Shown here: in pieces, positions 53,091-61,925 of the stretch
Position numbering within the stretch: position 1 is the first letter of the stretch
Layout: every line of letters starts with the position of its first letter
Assembly (NCBI RefSeq): GCF_040270295.1
Contig: NZ_JBELOE010000116.1
Origin: Catenovulum sediminis
GTDB lineage: Bacteria; Pseudomonadota; Gammaproteobacteria; Enterobacterales; Alteromonadaceae
DNA length: 64,000 nt
Reading direction: 5' to 3' (one strand)
Made by a program: the position numbers and the translations under genes
Notes under the pieces: generated by a model
What the model saw: the letters and a program-made list of their open reading frames with translations, nothing else
Told to the model about the DNA's origin: nothing
Database searches by the model: none

Positions 53091-53756
53091 ATGCTATGGG
53101 AAAATGTGTTAGCGACAGAAAAGCAGCAGCGTTATTTTCAAGAAATAACGCAATTTGTTGAACAAGAGCGGGTATCAGGAAAAACGATATACCCACCTAA
53201 AGATGAGGTATTTGCGGCTTTTCAAGAAACAGAGTTAGCCGATATTAAAGTCGTGATACTAGGGCAAGATCCGTATCATGGTGCGAATCAGGCACATGGT
53301 TTATGTTTTTCTGTGCAACCCGGTATTAAAATTCCGCCTTCACTCGCCAATATTTATAAAGAGCTGGCAAATGATGTTGAAGGTTTTCAGATCCCACAGC
53401 ATGGTTATTTGCAATCCTGGGCACAACAAGGTGTGTTTTTGTTAAACACTGTGTTAACAGTGGAAGCAGGTAAAGCACACTCGCATGCTAAGTGCGGCTG
53501 GGAAAAATTCACAGATCAAGTGATTAAGGTGATAGATCAACACACGAATGACATTGTTTTTATGTTGTGGGGCGCCCATGCGCAAAAAAAAGGGGCACAC
53601 ATAGATCGTGATAAACACCTTGTTTTGCAAGCACCGCACCCATCGCCACTTTCAGCTCATCGCGGTTTTTTTGGGTGTGGTCATTTCAGTCAAGCGAATC
53701 AATATTTATTGCAAAATGGCAAAAAGCCTATTAATTGGCAAATTAATAGGCTGTAG
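53091..53756 (+). CDS. ung: Uracil-DNA glycosylase
   Basis: 221 residues from ATG 53091 (AAGG upstream); an in-frame TTG two codons earlier is less likely. It removes uracil from DNA. Catalytic motif VVILGQDPYHGANQAHGLCF with Asp as the water-activating residue, LLNTVLTVEAGKAHSH, FMLWGAHAQKKG, and HPSPLSAHRGFFGCGHFS with the catalytic His. Confidence 0.97.
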   Translation: MLWENVLATEKQQRYFQEITQFVEQERVSGKTIYPPKDEVFAAFQETELADIKVVILGQDPYHGANQAHGLCFSVQPGIKIPPSLANIYKELANDVEGFQIPQHGYLQSWAQQGVFLLNTVLTVEAGKAHSHAKCGWEKFTDQVIKVIDQHTNDIVFMLWGAHAQKKGAHIDRDKHLVLQAPHPSPLSAHRGFFGCGHFSQANQYLLQNGKKPINWQINRL

Positions 53757-53808
53757 AATTGATTTATTGCGTATTACGCATGACTCTAAAGTTAACCGCA
53801 CTGTATAC

Positions 53809-53838
53809 AAAAAAGCCCCTGATTAATTTAGGGGCTTT
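53809..53838 (-). terminator. Rho-independent terminator of the DUF3545 gene
   Basis: AAAGCCCCT and AGGGGCTTT form a 9-bp stem around a nine-base loop; on the minus strand six T follow. It touches the gene's stop codon. It may also slow transcription leaving ung on the plus strand. Confidence 0.88.
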
Positions 53839-54019
53839 AGATGTCTAGTTGGTAATGCTCTTTTAATTGGCCAAACTCGTCAATGTCGTCCAATTCTCTG
53901 GATAAATTTCGTTGATCTAAAATTGCTTCAATTTCACGCCACTTTCGTTTTTTGCTGCTTTTTGATTCGTTATTGGAATGGCGTGTTGAGGGAAAGAAAA
54001 TTTCGTTTGTCATTTCCAT
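53837..54019 (-). CDS. DUF3545-family small protein
   Basis: 60 residues from the ATG at 54019, chosen because AAGGAG lies six bases upstream; the longer frame from 54043 contains that site. The core SKKRKWREIEAILDQRNLSREL is the DUF3545 motif: a basic, Lys/Arg-rich stretch then an acidic helix. Cytoplasmic, function unknown; the basic segment suggests nucleic-acid contact. It has its own terminator. Confidence 0.82.
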   Translation of the reverse strand: MEMTNEIFFPSTRHSNNESKSSKKRKWREIEAILDQRNLSRELDDIDEFGQLKEHYQLDI

Positions 54020-54248
54020 TTGAAACTCCTTAATTTTAACCATTAACTAGATAATATGAGTTTTTGCAACAATTCGATGGTATTTTCCATCTGTGACCAA
54101 TTGATTAACCTTTTATTAAAAGTTTAAGTCGCGAAATAAAACTGATAAAACTTAACATCCTTGTTTGTAAACTTTACCGTATATATATTCAAAAGGCGGG
54201 CGATAAACTGGTATCATGCACCATATCTTAATATTCAAATAACGTTTT

Positions 54249-55610
54249 ATGCATATTCATATTCTAGGCATTTGTGGCACTTTTATGGGTGGATTAGCGG
54301 TGCTGGCTAAACAAATGGGGTATCGCGTTACGGGTTCCGATTTAAACGTATACCCGCCGATGAGCACCCAATTAGAAGCACAAGGCATTGAATTAATTCA
54401 AGGTTATCAACCAGAACAGCTTAATATTAATCCCGATCTGGTTGTGATTGGTAACGCAATGTCTCGTGGAAATCCCGTTGTGGAAGCGGTTTTAGATAAA
54501 AATATTCCGTATATTTCGGGCCCTCAATGGTTATTTGAGCATGTACTCAAAGACAAATGGGTTTTAGCGGTTTCCGGTACGCACGGTAAAACAACGACTT
54601 CGAGCATGTTAGCTTGGATATTGGAAGATAATGGCTGTAAACCCGGCTTTTTAATTGGTGGTGTGGCAAACAATTTTGGCATCTCCGCGAGATTGGGTGA
54701 TTCGATATTTTTCGTCATCGAAGCGGATGAATACGACTCAGCATTTTTCGATAAACGCAGCAAATTTGTGCACTATCATCCACGTACTTTAGTTGTTAAT
54801 AATCTAGAGTTTGACCACGCAGATATTTTTGATGACTTACATGCAATAAAAAAGCAATTTCACCATCTGATTAGAACCGTCCCGGCCAGCGGCCAAGTTA
54901 TTTATCCGGCACATGAAACGAATGTTGTTGCTATGTTAGAGATGGGATGTTGGAGTGAAACAGTCAGTTTAGGCGATGAATGGACAATACAATCACTGTC
55001 TGATGACTGGTCAAGCTTTGAAGTGGCGTTTAAAGAAAGCACGGTCGCGCGCTTAGACTGGCCGTTAATTGGCCAGCATAATGCATTTAACGCAACTATG
55101 GCTATTATTGCAGCTCGTCATGCGGGTGTTAGACCAGAGCAAGCTATCCAGTCTTTGAGTCGCTTTAAAAACGTTAAACGCCGATTGGAATTGTTGGCGC
55201 AAGTGAATCGAGTTCAAGTCTATGATGATTTTGCGCATCACCCTACAGCGATCGCAACAACCTTGGATGGCGTGATAAAAAATACGCAACAAGGGCGCGT
55301 GCTTGCTGTCCTTGAACCGAGATCGAACACAATGAAAATGGGGATCTTCCAGCAAGAATTAATCGCCGCACTAAATAAAGCGGATGCTGTTTTTATTTAC
55401 CAGGATACAAATTTAAGTTGGTCATGTGACGCGATAGAACAAGGTTTATCTGCATTGAATACGCCTTGTTTTGTGTTGTCTGATATTGACGATTTGGCAT
55501 CTCAGGTTGCTCAGTATAGCACTCAAGATGACAAAGTCGTGGTGATGAGTAATGGTGGTTTTGCCGGCGTCCATCAAAAAATAATAGGTGAGCTGAATCA
55601 ATATGCTTAA
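54249..55610 (+). CDS. mpl: UDP-MurNAc:L-alanyl-gamma-D-glutamyl-meso-DAP ligase
   Basis: 453 residues. It recycles murein tripeptide onto UDP-MurNAc in the cytoplasm. Seen: IHILGICGTFMGGLAVLAKQ (Mpl start), VSGTHGKTTTSSMLAWIL (ATP site), FVIEADEYDSAFFDKRSKF, NNLEFDHADIFDDL, GQHNAFNATMAI and VYDDFAHHPTAI. Mpl rather than MurC by the N-terminus and length. It overlaps ubiX by eight bases. Confidence 0.96.
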   Translation: MHIHILGICGTFMGGLAVLAKQMGYRVTGSDLNVYPPMSTQLEAQGIELIQGYQPEQLNINPDLVVIGNAMSRGNPVVEAVLDKNIPYISGPQWLFEHVLKDKWVLAVSGTHGKTTTSSMLAWILEDNGCKPGFLIGGVANNFGISARLGDSIFFVIEADEYDSAFFDKRSKFVHYHPRTLVVNNLEFDHADIFDDLHAIKKQFHHLIRTVPASGQVIYPAHETNVVAMLEMGCWSETVSLGDEWTIQSLSDDWSSFEVAFKESTVARLDWPLIGQHNAFNATMAIIAARHAGVRPEQAIQSLSRFKNVKRRLELLAQVNRVQVYDDFAHHPTAIATTLDGVIKNTQQGRVLAVLEPRSNTMKMGIFQQELIAALNKADAVFIYQDTNLSWSCDAIEQGLSALNTPCFVLSDIDDLASQVAQYSTQDDKVVVMSNGGFAGVHQKIIGELNQYA

Positions 55611-56226
55611 ATCATTTACACGTGAAATTACGTTGGCGCTAACCGGTGCATCAGGAATGCCTTACGCTTTAACTTTGTTGAAAACATTGGTCAGTGCAGA
55701 TTGTCGTATTCATTTGTTGATGTCATCTGCTGCGCGCGTTGTTTTGAAAACAGAAAATAATTTAACGATACCTGCGGGTCCGCAAGCGGCTGCAGATTTT
55801 TTAATTGAGCATTGTTCTGCAAAGGTGGGACAGATCGTCTGCTATGGCAAAGATGAATGGTTTTCCCCTGTAGCTTCAGGCTCTGCCGCACCTAAAACCA
55901 TGGTTGTCTGCCCGTGCAGTATGGGCACATTATCCGCGATTACAAGTGGCGCGAGTGACAATTTAATTGAGCGTGCTGCTGATGTTGTGATTAAAGAAAA
56001 AGGGCAGCTTATACTGGTACCGCGGGAAATGCCACTTTCCGTAATTCATTTAGAGAATATGACACGTTTAGCGAAACTTGGTGTGACGATTATGCCCGCT
56101 TCTCCTGGTTATTATCATCAACCTCAAAGTATCGAGGATCTTGTAAATTTTGTGGTTGCGCGCATTTTGGATCATCTTTCGATTGCACAAGATTTAATAG
56201 AGCCATGGGGTTATAAACATCATTAA
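55603..56226 (+). CDS. ubiX: Flavin prenyltransferase UbiX
   Basis: 207 residues. ALTGASGMPYALTLLKTL is the FMN-binding start, with PVASGSAAPKTMVVCPCSMGTLSAI, and LVPREMPLSVIHLENM for dimethylallyl phosphate. It makes prenylated FMN for the UbiD decarboxylase of ubiquinone synthesis. Coupled to mpl, an association also seen in other gammaproteobacteria. Confidence 0.95.
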   Translation: MLKSFTREITLALTGASGMPYALTLLKTLVSADCRIHLLMSSAARVVLKTENNLTIPAGPQAAADFLIEHCSAKVGQIVCYGKDEWFSPVASGSAAPKTMVVCPCSMGTLSAITSGASDNLIERAADVVIKEKGQLILVPREMPLSVIHLENMTRLAKLGVTIMPASPGYYHQPQSIEDLVNFVVARILDHLSIAQDLIEPWGYKHH

Positions 56227-56242
56227 GCAGGAAAAAACTTCA

Positions 56243-57166
56243 ATGTATGCATTAGAAATTAACAATCTAAAGAAGGTCTACAAAGGGGGCGTTGAAGCGC
56301 TTAAAGGCATAGATCTCACGGTAAAAGAAGGTGACTTTTTTGCTTTGCTAGGTCCAAATGGCGCAGGTAAATCAACTACAATTGGTGTTTTAAGTTCGCT
56401 GGTGAATAAAACATCAGGCCAGGTCAAAGTGTTTAACCATGATATCGATAATTCATTGGATAAGGCCAAATCTTATATTGGCTTGGTTCCGCAAGAGTTT
56501 AATTTTAATCAATTTGAAACGGTACAGCAAATTGTTGTAAACCAAGCCGGATATTATGGGGTTGAGCGTAAAATTGCGTTGCAGCGAAGCGAAGTTTATC
56601 TTAAGCAAACTGACTTGTGGGAAAAGAGAAATTCACCGGCCCGCAACTTGTCAGGCGGTATGAAGCGTCGACTGATGATTGCAAGAGCTATGATGCATCA
56701 ACCTAAGTTATTAATTTTAGATGAACCGACAGCTGGGGTGGATATCGAAATTCGCCGCTCAATGTGGAAGTTTTTAACAGATATTAACAAAAGCGGCGTA
56801 ACCATTATTCTGACAACTCATTATTTAGAAGAAGCTGAAAGTTTATGTCGCAATATCGCAATTATCGACAAAGGCAAAATTATCGAAAACACTAGCATGA
56901 AGCAGCTTCTTGGCAAACTCAGTGTTGAGACTTTTATTTTAGATTTAGATGATGACTATCAGGACATACAACTTGAATGCTGTAAAAGTGAATTAGTTGA
57001 TAGTCATACATTACAGGTGGAGCTAGAAAAAGGCTCAACGCTGAATCAGTTATTTAGTGAATTAACGGCTCAACAGGTTGAGGTTAAAAGCATGCGAAAT
57101 AAAGCAAATCGACTAGAAGAGTTATTTGTACGTTTAGTTGAACATGGGCGGGAGACACAAGTTTGA
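56243..57166 (+). CDS. ABC transporter ATP-binding protein (YadG-like)
   Basis: 307 residues. Walker A LLGPNGAGKSTTIGVLSSL, signature NLSGGMKRRLMIARAMMH, Walker B LLILDEPTAGVDIEIR, and H-loop LTTHYLEEAE. A C-terminal domain of about 80 residues follows the NBD, as in export-type ABC-2 systems. It overlaps the permease by four bases. Closest in type to E. coli YadG; substrate unknown. Confidence 0.93.
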   Translation: MYALEINNLKKVYKGGVEALKGIDLTVKEGDFFALLGPNGAGKSTTIGVLSSLVNKTSGQVKVFNHDIDNSLDKAKSYIGLVPQEFNFNQFETVQQIVVNQAGYYGVERKIALQRSEVYLKQTDLWEKRNSPARNLSGGMKRRLMIARAMMHQPKLLILDEPTAGVDIEIRRSMWKFLTDINKSGVTIILTTHYLEEAESLCRNIAIIDKGKIIENTSMKQLLGKLSVETFILDLDDDYQDIQLECCKSELVDSHTLQVELEKGSTLNQLFSELTAQQVEVKSMRNKANRLEELFVRLVEHGRETQV

Positions 57167-57936
57167 TACAGGCAAATTACTGGGTTGCGTTAAAAAGTAT
57201 TTTATATAAAGAATGCAATCGTTTCTTACGTATTTGGGTTCAAACCTTAGTGCCACCCGCTATCACGATGACATTATATTTTGTTGTGTTTGGTAGTTTG
57301 ATTGGTAGTCGAGTAGGTGAAGTTAACGGTTTTAGTTATGTTGAGTTTATGATGCCGGGGTTAATTATGCTGGCTGTCATTAACAATGCCTACTCGAATG
57401 TGTCATCTTCGTTTTTTAGTGCTAAGTTTCAGCGTAATGTCGAAGAACTGCTCGTTGCGCCTGTGCCTACCTATGTTATTGTCGCTGGCTATGTTGGTGG
57501 GGGCGTTATTCGAGCTACTATAGTCGGTTTTATTGTCAGCTTAGTCGCGCTTTTCTTTGTCGATATTCAGATACATAATTTTGGGGTGATTCTTTCGACT
57601 CTACTTTTAACAGCAGTGTTGTTTGCCCTGGGTGGCTTGATTAATGCCGTTTATGCAAAAACATTTGATGATATTAGTATTATACCGACATTTATATTGT
57701 CTCCTTTAACCTATTTAGGGGGGGTCTTTTTTTCTGTTTCAATGTTGCCAGACTTTTGGCAAGGCGTCAGTCAGTTGAATCCCATTATTTATATGGTCAA
57801 TGCGTTTAGATTTGGTTTTTTAGGCGCTAGCGATGTGAGTTTAACACTCGCTTTTTCGGTATTAATAGGTTTTACCCTAGTGCTGTTTTTCACCGCTGTT
57901 ACACTTATTAATAAAGGTATTGGGATCCGCAGTTAA
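57163..57936 (+). CDS. ABC-2 type permease (YadH-like)
   Basis: 257 residues, TTG start with GGGAG upstream, translation coupled to the ATPase. Six membrane helices: for example PAITMTLYFVVFGSLIGSR, FMMPGLIMLAVINNAYSNV and FILSPLTYLGGVFFSVSMLP, the last being the ABC-2 signature. It pairs with the preceding ATPase as an exporter. Confidence 0.93.
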   Translation: MIQANYWVALKSILYKECNRFLRIWVQTLVPPAITMTLYFVVFGSLIGSRVGEVNGFSYVEFMMPGLIMLAVINNAYSNVSSSFFSAKFQRNVEELLVAPVPTYVIVAGYVGGGVIRATIVGFIVSLVALFFVDIQIHNFGVILSTLLLTAVLFALGGLINAVYAKTFDDISIIPTFILSPLTYLGGVFFSVSMLPDFWQGVSQLNPIIYMVNAFRFGFLGASDVSLTLAFSVLIGFTLVLFFTAVTLINKGIGIRS

Positions 57937-58580
57937 TGATTGGCAATTCAAGAAGTATAGAATCAAGCCAGCAAGGCATTCATAAAGATCTGACAAAAAT
58001 TGTAACTCGTCATCTCTCGAGCGAATTCAAAAAGCCAGTTGCTGAGCATACTTTGCTCGCTTATCAGAAAATATTGTCGTTTATTGACAAGCAAGGTAAG
58101 CCACTCATTTTCGATTCATGCTGTGGGGTTGGAGAAAGCTCGAGGCAATTAGCTGCAAACAATCCTGATAAGTGTGTTGTAGGGGTCGATAAATCTGAGT
58201 TTAGGCTCAATAAACAAGGAAGAGAGGATCACTCTAATTTATTGTTGATTCGTGCTGATTTAAATGATCTTTATCGCCTGATGGTTAAAGACAAATTGGT
58301 TGTTGCTGAACATAAGATTTTTTATCCTAATCCATGGCCTAAAAGCCAGCATATTAAAAGGCGCTGGCATGGGAGTCCGGTCTTTCCTCAAATAGCAGCG
58401 TTGTCTGCTAGTCTGGAGCTGCGTTCAAACTGGCTGTTGTACTTACAAGAGTTCCAGATTGCTCTACAACACTTACAGATAAATAGCCAACTGAACGAAA
58501 TAGAGGTACGCATACCTATTACGCCATTTGAAGAAAAGTATGTCAAAAGCGGACAGAAGATATATCAGCTACGTACTTGA
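57936..58580 (+). CDS. TrmB-like SAM-dependent methyltransferase paralogue
   Basis: 214 residues, starting on the last base of the permease stop (TAATG). The SAM site IFDSCCGVGESSRQLAANNP and VVGVDKSEFRL, and YPNPWPKSQHIKRRWHGSP, match the tRNA guanine-N7 methyltransferase TrmB (usual form PDPWPKKRHxKRR). It differs at several positions and has a short C-terminus, so it may be a divergent TrmB homologue with another substrate. Coupling to an ABC exporter is unexpected. Confidence 0.75.
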   Translation: MIGNSRSIESSQQGIHKDLTKIVTRHLSSEFKKPVAEHTLLAYQKILSFIDKQGKPLIFDSCCGVGESSRQLAANNPDKCVVGVDKSEFRLNKQGREDHSNLLLIRADLNDLYRLMVKDKLVVAEHKIFYPNPWPKSQHIKRRWHGSPVFPQIAALSASLELRSNWLLYLQEFQIALQHLQINSQLNEIEVRIPITPFEEKYVKSGQKIYQLRT

Positions 58581-58682
58581 CTTAGTTTTATATCACTTCT
58601 ATTGGGTTGTGTTTTAGCCGCAATTTACTAATCTGTAACTATATATATAAATAATTTCACAATTGATGAGGTTAACTGGTCG

Positions 58683-60299
58683 ATGAATATGCATAGTATT
58701 CGGGCAAAAAGCTCGTTGCCGATCGCGGCACTTGCGATAACGCTAGTTGTCGTATTTTTTACCTTTTTACATTTACTGTCATTACAAGAAGATGCACTGG
58801 AAACGCAGTCGGAAAAATTTATTAAATCAATCTCTGCTGTGCTAAATGCCGATCGGGATTTATATCAAGCGAAGGTGGCACAATTAAACGTATTAACAGG
58901 TTTGGGCAGTTTTGAAGAAAATAACAAGGAAATGCGTGAAAACGCAGCACAGGTAAAAGAAAGGTTTAATGCGTATCGCAGATATTTAGCCGACTATCCG
59001 GATGTTACCAACAAATTTGCTTCGTTTGAGAGAGCTTATAAAGATTGGTATCAAGCCTCAGAGGGGCTATTAGATAGTAAGGATGAGAGTCTTGAAGCGA
59101 GACGAAGACTGATTGTTGCAACCGATGTTAAGTTTCAAGCTGTCCGTGACATTCTTGATAAGGCGGGCGAAGCCGCAGAACAAAAATCAGAACAACTTAA
59201 AACTGAATTAGAAAGTGAGGTTTCGGCCTTTAAAAACAGTGCGTTTATTTTGATTATTATCATATTGCTTGTTGCTGGATGGTTTAGTTATCAAGTACCC
59301 AAACAACTTACCGGTCAAATCAACTTTTTAACGGGGCGTATTCGCGAAATTGCTTCTGGCAATGGCGACTTAACTGCGACTATTGATGTTCAAAGTAGAG
59401 ATGAATTCGGTGAGCTTGCCATTCAGTTTAATCGATTTGTCGGAAATTTGCGTGAATTGATTAAGGCGGTTTTACACCAGTCTGCTGAATTGTCAGAACT
59501 GACTAACACCTTGCAAGATTCGTCGCAAAAAACACGTAGTGTAACGCAAACATTAAACAAGGCTTCAGATTCAATTGTCAGTGCCGTGCACGAAATGAAT
59601 ATCTCAAACAAAGAGATGGCACAAGTTGCCAGTGGCTCAGCGGAAGAAGCGGAAAATTCAAGTACTAAAGCTCAACAAGGTATTTCGGTTGTGGCGCACT
59701 CTAACTCAAGTATTGCTGAGTTGTCTGCCGATATGGACACCGCACTGAGCTTTTCAGCTGAGCTGGAGAAAAGCTCAGAAGACATTGCGTCGGTTCTAGA
59801 TGTCATTCGTGGTATTGCCGAACAAACTAATTTACTGGCGTTAAATGCGGCAATTGAAGCGGCCAGGGCAGGCGAGCAAGGTCGGGGGTTTGCGGTCGTC
59901 GCTGATGAGGTACGCACACTTGCAACTCGGACTCAAGAAAGTACCAACCATATTCAGGAAATGATTGAACAATTGCAACACAATGTAAATCGTTCTTCAG
60001 ATGCAATTACCAGTGGGAAAAAGAACGTTGATAAAACAATTGATAGCTTTGGCGAAACTAATCAGGTTTTTGAAGCCCTGCTGCAGTCTGCACAGAGAGT
60101 AAATGAATTATCTACACAAACGGCTCAGGCAACAGAAGAGCAAAGTGCTGTGTCAGACGATATAAGCCAAAATTTATTTAATTTAAACGAAGAGAGCGGC
60201 CATGCAACGTCCATTGCAGAGAGTTCTGAAAGTTTAGCGAAGCGCATTAAAAATTTGTCAGAAAATTTAAACGGGCTAGTCTCTAAATTTAGAGTTTAA
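58683..60299 (+). CDS. Methyl-accepting chemotaxis protein
   Basis: 538 residues. Membrane helix near 12-33, a helical periplasmic sensor of about 145 residues, a second helix near 186-205 (AFILIIIILLVAGWFSYQV), and HAMP. The cytoplasmic signalling domain has the tip EQTNLLALNAAIEAARAGEQ followed by GRGFAVVADEVRTLATRTQE. There is no C-terminal CheR/CheB pentapeptide. The ligand is not predictable. Confidence 0.95.
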   Translation: MNMHSIRAKSSLPIAALAITLVVVFFTFLHLLSLQEDALETQSEKFIKSISAVLNADRDLYQAKVAQLNVLTGLGSFEENNKEMRENAAQVKERFNAYRRYLADYPDVTNKFASFERAYKDWYQASEGLLDSKDESLEARRRLIVATDVKFQAVRDILDKAGEAAEQKSEQLKTELESEVSAFKNSAFILIIIILLVAGWFSYQVPKQLTGQINFLTGRIREIASGNGDLTATIDVQSRDEFGELAIQFNRFVGNLRELIKAVLHQSAELSELTNTLQDSSQKTRSVTQTLNKASDSIVSAVHEMNISNKEMAQVASGSAEEAENSSTKAQQGISVVAHSNSSIAELSADMDTALSFSAELEKSSEDIASVLDVIRGIAEQTNLLALNAAIEAARAGEQGRGFAVVADEVRTLATRTQESTNHIQEMIEQLQHNVNRSSDAITSGKKNVDKTIDSFGETNQVFEALLQSAQRVNELSTQTAQATEEQSAVSDDISQNLFNLNEESGHATSIAESSESLAKRIKNLSENLNGLVSKFRV

Positions 60300-60311
60300 C
60301 CGGAGGTACAT

Positions 60312-60836
60312 ATGCAAACTGCGATATTAGCTGGGGGGTGCTTTTGGTGTATAGAAAGTGCTTTTAATCGTTTGGTGGGGGTTAAACGCGCCGTATCTGG
60401 CTATTGTGGCGGTACAGAAGCAACGGCTAACTATCAAGCCGTGTGTACTGGTAACACTGATCATGCGGAAGCGGTGAAAGTGGAGTTTGACGAAACTATT
60501 ATTAGTTACCTTGATATATTAAGCATTTTTTTTGATTTGCATGACCCGACGCAACTCAACCGTCAGGGTAACGATATCGGGCGGCAATACCGCAGCGTAA
60601 TATTTTATTTAAATGAAGAGCAACAGCGTCAAGCGGTTGACTTTGTTGCCAAGCAGCAGGCTCATTTTAGCCAAGCTATCGTCACCGAAATCGTACCTAA
60701 CGAGGCGTTTTATACCGCAGAGGGTTATCATCAGAACTATTATGAACATAATAGTCGCCAGCCTTATTGCCAGGTTGTGATAAGCCCTAAACTGCAAAAA
60801 ATAGCCGATAAATACGCAGACAAATTAAAGTCTTAA
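60312..60836 (+). CDS. msrA: Peptide methionine sulfoxide reductase A
   Basis: 174 residues. AILAGGCFWCIESAFNRL contains the catalytic Cys in GCFWC; SGYCGG, YDE-type EVEFDE (VKVEFDE), FFDLHDPTQLNRQGND, GRQYRS and EGYHQNYYEHN complete the family. It repairs Met-S-sulfoxide. CGGAGG precedes its ATG. Its stop overlaps the convergent channel gene by four bases. Confidence 0.96.
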   Translation: MQTAILAGGCFWCIESAFNRLVGVKRAVSGYCGGTEATANYQAVCTGNTDHAEAVKVEFDETIISYLDILSIFFDLHDPTQLNRQGNDIGRQYRSVIFYLNEEQQRQAVDFVAKQQAHFSQAIVTEIVPNEAFYTAEGYHQNYYEHNSRQPYCQVVISPKLQKIADKYADKLKS

Positions 60837-61822
60837 CGTGTCATCTTTTTAACAAATACGACTACGAATAACGCCATCGTAAAGCTGCCGGTAAAAGCTT
60901 CGCATGCTGCGACTATGCGGGCTGGACCGATTGGCGTAATATCCCCATAGCCTAGCGTAGTAAAGGTCACAACACTGTAATATAGGGCACTGAAGAAGTC
61001 TGAGATATTCTCGCTTATAGTTTGTTGGCTGCTGAGTTGTATGCGCTCTTCACCAAACTGAACACCCAGTAAAAAGTAGCAGACAGCACATGTTAAAATC
61101 AACATCATAGAAAACAAGATGACATTTGCAGGTCGCTCACCATAACCACAGAATAGATCAACAATTTTTGATATCACCCTATCTCTGGAAAACTTAGGCA
61201 TTTGCATCCGGCGCATGGTTAATTCTTTATGGATACAATAACCGGTCAGATCAAATAAACCTTGGTTTTCTGAGGCTTTTCGCACATCGCGGTAAATCTC
61301 TTCCGCTTGTTCAAAGTTGTCCTGCGCAGCATCTAAATTGTCTTGTTGTAATGCTTCTTGTGCTAGTTTTTCTTGTATTAACTTATTGCCAAGTTGGATA
61401 TTATCAATTTTCGTATTAGCGAGTTTTATACCCAGTAAATTGGTATCAACGAGTTTGGCACAATGAAGGTTTGCTTCTGTTAAATCGGCTTTCATCAGTG
61501 AACCACCGTTTAACCGGATATTAAATAAATGGGCATTTTTTAAATTAGCACGATATAAATCAGAACCTGAAAAATCGTAACCTAAATTACTGCCTTTTCG
61601 AACTAAATTGATACCTTCTAAGTTGGCATACTTTAATTGCAATCCTTGAGTTATGCCGCCCGAAGATGCAAAACGCTCTAGTTTATCGGTTAACTCCATG
61701 CCTTTTTTGTCAAATGTTGGGTCATGCCAAAAACAAAAGCCATTTCCCATATCTACTTCTTGACAATAACTGCCGTTAGGGGAGGCGTATTTGCAAGTAC
61801 CAAACTTTTCTTTATCGTGCAT
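60833..61822 (-). CDS. Pentapeptide-repeat potassium-channel protein with N-terminal Cys/His module
   Basis: 329 residues. Residues about 9-34 hold CKYASPNGSYCQ and NGFCFWHD, a Cys3-His pattern likely to bind metal. Pentapeptide repeats follow (about 60-140: FSGSDLYRANLKNAH, LMKADLTEANLHCAKL), then a helical linker and a two-helix channel (about 228-327) with the selectivity filter TFTTLGYGDITP. The combination of a pentapeptide beta-helix with an Ion_trans_2 pore is known in bacteria; the zinc-ribbon-like head is less usual. Confidence 0.87.
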   Translation of the reverse strand: MHDKEKFGTCKYASPNGSYCQEVDMGNGFCFWHDPTFDKKGMELTDKLERFASSGGITQGLQLKYANLEGINLVRKGSNLGYDFSGSDLYRANLKNAHLFNIRLNGGSLMKADLTEANLHCAKLVDTNLLGIKLANTKIDNIQLGNKLIQEKLAQEALQQDNLDAAQDNFEQAEEIYRDVRKASENQGLFDLTGYCIHKELTMRRMQMPKFSRDRVISKIVDLFCGYGERPANVILFSMMLILTCAVCYFLLGVQFGEERIQLSSQQTISENISDFFSALYYSVVTFTTLGYGDITPIGPARIVAACEAFTGSFTMALFVVVFVKKMTR

Positions 61823-61925
61823 ATTAAGATTTCATTTTAATTACTTGTTATTGGAGCTATTTTTTACTTTAGCAATGACTATTTATAAGCCTATTGCAAT
61901 CTCTTTCAATTGCAAACATTTAAAG

